A program made the position numbers and the translations under genes. From the NCBI RefSeq assembly GCF_000003605.2, contig NW_003130857.1:1354-12783 (forward strand): 11,430 nucleotides of DNA. Direction: 5' to 3'. The notes under the pieces are model-generated. The model had not been told where the DNA came from, did no database searches, and saw nothing but the letters and a program-made list of their open reading frames with translations. Origin of the DNA: Saccoglossus kowalevskii. Its lineage: Eukaryota; Hemichordata; Enteropneusta; Harrimaniidae. Numbering within the stretch: the first letter of the stretch is position 1; the number at the start of each line of letters is the position of its first letter. Positions 8,837-11,430 of this stretch are shown here, piece after piece.

Positions 8837-9190
8837 ACTATAGAATGACGTAATTCCGACAGCTCAGAAAAACTTATTTTAAACACCACAGTCTCAAACA
8901 AAATGTTTTTGTTGCTAAATATTGGCCTTAATTCGGGCCAGCAGTATTTTTAAAATTGTCGTGCATCACTTTTTCTCGTCGTTTATAGCGAGGAAAAGAC
9001 GTGTCATGTTGGTGGTGTACCACGATAAGTAACATCAAACATCGTTAGAAAGTTGAATGTGTCGACTTCGGGGATGACGATTGATTTCACCATTTTCTGT
9101 AGTTATATGCAATTGTTCTGTCGATCGTTGTCATTTTTTGTGTTCTTGGGCTTGTGAATTTTCCTACACGACTTCTGTAAACACATTTAT
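8837..9190 (+). repeat. Diverged repeat, copy B (upstream of the FMO gene)
   Basis: Partner of copy A about 8.3 kb away in direct orientation. It starts near CTATAGAAT (8838) and runs through the TCGGGCCAGCAGTATTTTTA block (8933-8957), the hairpin, CACGATAAG (9020-9028), GTTAGAAAGTTGAATGT and CTACACGAC to CTGTAAACA (about 9175-9184). It is shorter than copy A because it lacks the AT-rich insert. It begins about 310 bases upstream of the FMO start codon, so it could overlap the promoter region, though nothing shows function. Confidence 0.75.
8969..8998 (+). other. Stem-loop in repeat copy B
   Basis: CTTTTTCTCG (8969-8978) and CGAGGAAAAG (8989-8998) around a 10-nt loop. One T-G position can pair as a wobble if transcribed. 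The stem is kept although the loop differs from copy A. Confidence 0.65.
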
Positions 9191-9469
9191 GGCTGAAGCA
9201 TGCTGCCAGACACGTACCGCCAGTCAATGTTGCTGCCTGTCACTTGCGCCATCTTGTTCAGGTTAGCATTCACTGTTGATGGCATTTTTCAGATTGTACC
9301 GTATTTAGCAGACAGTCGATACAATACTTCTGTATTGATAGAGGATGATCGCTATAAATTTCGGATACTAATGGTCACAAATATCACTGGACATCTATAC
9401 ATTTAAATTGACACCCGATTTCGCGTAAAAGCAACATCAACGTCAAACCTCCCAAAATACAGTGGAGTA
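9191..9469. other. Spacer with no recognisable gene
   Basis: Two overlapping plus-strand open frames (9081-9266 and 9200-9406) have no family features and partly overlap repeat copy B. Nothing else is seen. Confidence 0.5.
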
Positions 9470-9905
9470 ATCAAATACAATTATTTTAAACTTCATTTTT
9501 TGATACGGTACATACATTCGGTAACCATCGAGATAACACTAGCATACAAGTGACTACGACTGAAATTTGACCCAAAACACCTGGCGATTTTAAAGTTTTG
9601 ACCCCCCCGATAAAACAATCCTGTATCCGCCCCTGACATAGTAGCGAAATTAAACATGTGATTGATTTGAACGATGTGATTAATATGCTATATACATTCG
9701 ATAACCATTACAATAACACGAGCACAACATAGTTTAAGTCTAAAATTTTACCAAATCACCCAGTTTTACATGCATACAATTTTAAACCCCAAAAGATGCA
9801 TAGTAGCAAATTAAATATACATTATTGTGATCGATGTGCAATTAATATGATATATTCATTTAAAAACAATTGAGATAACGGCACCTCACAACTATTTTTT
9901 GTTGC
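9470..9905. repeat. Degenerate tandem repeat, unit about 165-180 bp, about 2.5 copies
   Basis: Unit landmarks recur: TACATTCGGTAACCATCGAGATAACAC (about 9512-9539), TACATTCGATAACCATTACAATAACAC (about 9693-9719) and TCATTTAAAAACAATTGAGATAACGGCAC (about 9856-9884). CATAGTAGCGAAATTAAA (9637-) pairs with CATAGTAGCAAATTAAA (9799-), and each unit has a ...TTTTAAA.TTTTGACCCC or ...TTTTAAACCCC segment. The first unit carries an extra C-rich piece with CCGCCCCTGA (9627-9636). Either an old satellite or an internally repeated element. Confidence 0.6.
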
Positions 9906-10499
9906 AGCTAAGTTCAGCAGAAAATGGCTAAAAATTAAAAAATACATCATTGATCGTTTTTTTGCCGGAAATTATATTCTCAATGATAATGTTTTCCCTG
10001 CATGTAATGTTAAATGTTGGCAAAGTGTCAAGAAACTATGCAAGATACTAATAGCCTGTCGATAAATACGCCATAATTCGTTTTCTTTCCTCGTTGAATA
10101 CTTGACACTATTCGAGGCAACTGTTGTAATGAGGAACATCAGTAGTAAATTAAATAAAAGTAAGCATTTCTTATTTTCTATCTTACCACGTGTACGTGTC
10201 AATCATAAAATGTAATGCTTACTATGAGTGGGCCATTACTACAACAACATATATTTCTTTTCAAATGTTACAAAGCGTTGGTAGGTTTGGGTGTTGTAAA
10301 GAACTTACTTATTATCTAGTAATTTACTAGTGCGTATTTGATGCACAATGTGATTCCGTTTAGCACACATATTCTGGCAATACTAAGCAACACGTCACGT
10401 GATTAATTTTTCACGAGAAAATTCCATTCAGAACAACAAATAGAAAAACAAAATTCAAAAGAGCGACAGACACAATAATAACTGGAACTCATAACAAAT
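9906..10499. other. AT-rich stretch, no gene seen
   Basis: A minus-strand open frame (10202-9972) begins with a hydrophobic run but has no cleavage-site context, homology or downstream continuation that I can recognise. The right part adjoins the LINE fragment and may include its decayed 3' region. Confidence 0.5.
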
Positions 10500-11098
10500 C
10501 AAATATCACAGAAATTCAAATAACAATGCATTTCTCTTCTTGAGATACTTTGATGGTACATCAATAAGGTTCATGATAGATTGTATTCTGGACTTTGCCA
10601 TGGTTTTAATGATTAGTATCTTCCCTAACAAGGTCAGGTCTAAGTTGATACTCTTTTTCATATTTTCTATTACATTGGCTAGATTGCGCTTCAAGGATGC
10701 ATCATGTGAAAAATATACACCAACAATCTTAATTAGCTGAGTTGGCCATCTGACAGGGAGTGGTTTTGACATGTTGTTCTTACATTTTCCTAACCACAAT
10801 GCTTCATTTTTATCCATGTTAATCTTTGGACCTGATGAAGTGAAAATGTTTTAATCAAATCTAGTAACTTTCTTGCTGACTCAACATCCTGAACCAGACA
10901 TGTTAAGTCATTTCGCTTCAGTTTCTGCACATGTGATACTACTAATTTTATTTTCAGAGCGCATCGAAATTAACTATTTCAAGTGCTACAATAAAAAGCA
11001 TAGGTGAACTACAGTCCCCTTGTTTCACTCCCCTGTGTAAATCAAAATAACCTATGTTACTACCTTTGTTCATAACACAACTCATAATATTAACTTAA
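10500..11098 (-). pseudogene. 5'-truncated, frameshifted LINE reverse-transcriptase fragment
   Basis: Reading the minus strand from 11098 downward gives a typical non-LTR RT order: NIMSCVMNKG, HRGVKQGDCSSPMLFIVALE (the GVxQGDxxSP block, about 11014-11031), a frameshift near 10960, LTCLVQDVESARKLLDLIKT (about 10911-10850), another shift near 10835, then GPKINMDKNEALWLGK, IVGVYFSHD, LLGKILIIKT and PSKYLKKRNALLFEF, stopping at 10506. These fit the palm and thumb of L1/Tx1-like RTs. The catalytic YADD box should precede LTCLV but reads RND there, so the copy is dead. The segment between the KK-helix and LLGK is also shorter than usual. No poly(A) tail, target duplication or endonuclease domain is seen. 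The exact clade is uncertain. Confidence 0.85.
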
Positions 11099-11430
11099 GG
11101 TAGCGAGACTATTATTTGTGTTGAAAATTACGATTTTCACATTTATTTATTAATTGATGAAATACACTATAAACTTTCTTATGATAAATTCAACATACCA
11201 TAGAATGTCATGTAAGTTGGTTAAAATGTAGATTTTCTGAAGGTAAGCAAGGCAGCCTCCGTAGTGTTTTGCAAAATCAACACAGGTTTAATCTGTGTGC
11301 CTATAAGTTTCAAAGATAGACTCAAGACAAAGCAATATTAGGATATGTTATCAGTAGCTATCTGACACACAATGAGCGTTTCCAAACATTTGAGTGGTTT
11401 GTCCCCACCCCTGTTTATTTCACAGATTAG
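11099..11430. other. Right flank, nothing recognised
   Basis: The LINE similarity stops at about 11098. Beyond it the sequence is AT-rich, with a small CACAG...CTGTG symmetry near 11280-11297 and no coding signal. Confidence 0.5.

Noticed and set aside
527-9190. The repeat pair as long terminal repeats of one 8.7-kb retroelement
   Set aside because: The copies are strongly diverged and of unequal length, no clear terminal dinucleotides or primer site were seen, and the DNA between them is mainly an intact host-type spliced gene.
9972-10202. 76-aa minus-strand frame with a hydrophobic N-terminal run that could be read as a signal peptide
   Set aside because: A hydrophobic run is common in T-rich antisense reading; the rest has no pattern of a secreted protein and no second exon.
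10440-10505. Plus-strand peptide with KTKFKRATDTIITG, resembling the LINE segment that should follow the RT fragment, but inverted
   Set aside because: Similarity is short and AT-biased, and the convergent orientation does not fit the usual 5'-inversion of LINEs. Probably chance.
1-11430. tRNA genes, rRNA, CRISPR arrays, bacterial operons or a defence system
   Set aside because: No tRNA B-box with a foldable cloverleaf, no regularly spaced identical repeats, no closely packed genes. All coding evidence is of spliced eukaryotic type.

Overview
The window looks like nuclear DNA of an invertebrate animal. It is AT-rich, has phase-consistent GT-AG introns, and carries decayed DNA-transposon and LINE fragments plus many short diverged repeats. 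The one intact gene encodes a membrane-anchored flavin-containing monooxygenase (FMO) of the animal type. The repeat style suggests a marine invertebrate such as a mollusc or a basal deuterostome, but I cannot name the lineage. I see nothing bacterial, plasmid-like or CRISPR-like.

Layout. Positions 1-526 are non-coding. About 527-1050 is copy A of a diverged repeat with a conserved hairpin; copy B lies at about 8837-9190, on the other side of the gene and in the same orientation. Positions 1051-3131 are AT-rich and hold no recognisable gene. A broken IS630/Tc1-mariner-type transposase lies at 3132-3795 (+). The FMO gene occupies 4079-8527 on the minus strand in six coding exons: 8527-8413, 7742-7284, 6296-6241, 5436-5046, 4774-4530 and 4363-4079. 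They join without a stop into 516 codons. Intron 1 holds a two-copy 85-bp-period repeat. Intron 3 holds two small non-autonomous elements, one of 349 bp with an internal duplication and one 117-bp foldback. Downstream on the plus strand come copy B, a degenerate tandem repeat of about 165-180 bp (9470-9905), an empty AT-rich stretch, and a 5'-truncated, frameshifted LINE reverse-transcriptase fragment (11098-10500, minus). The last 330 bases show nothing recognisable.

Biology. The FMO should sit in the endoplasmic reticulum membrane through its C-terminal hydrophobic tail and use FAD, NADPH and oxygen to oxygenate soft nucleophiles (N- or S-containing compounds). The other elements are mobile-DNA debris around and inside it. 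I found no convincing new multi-gene system. The least explained items are the hairpin-bearing repeat pair that brackets the FMO locus and an apparent excess of the 7-mer TGACGTA across the window.
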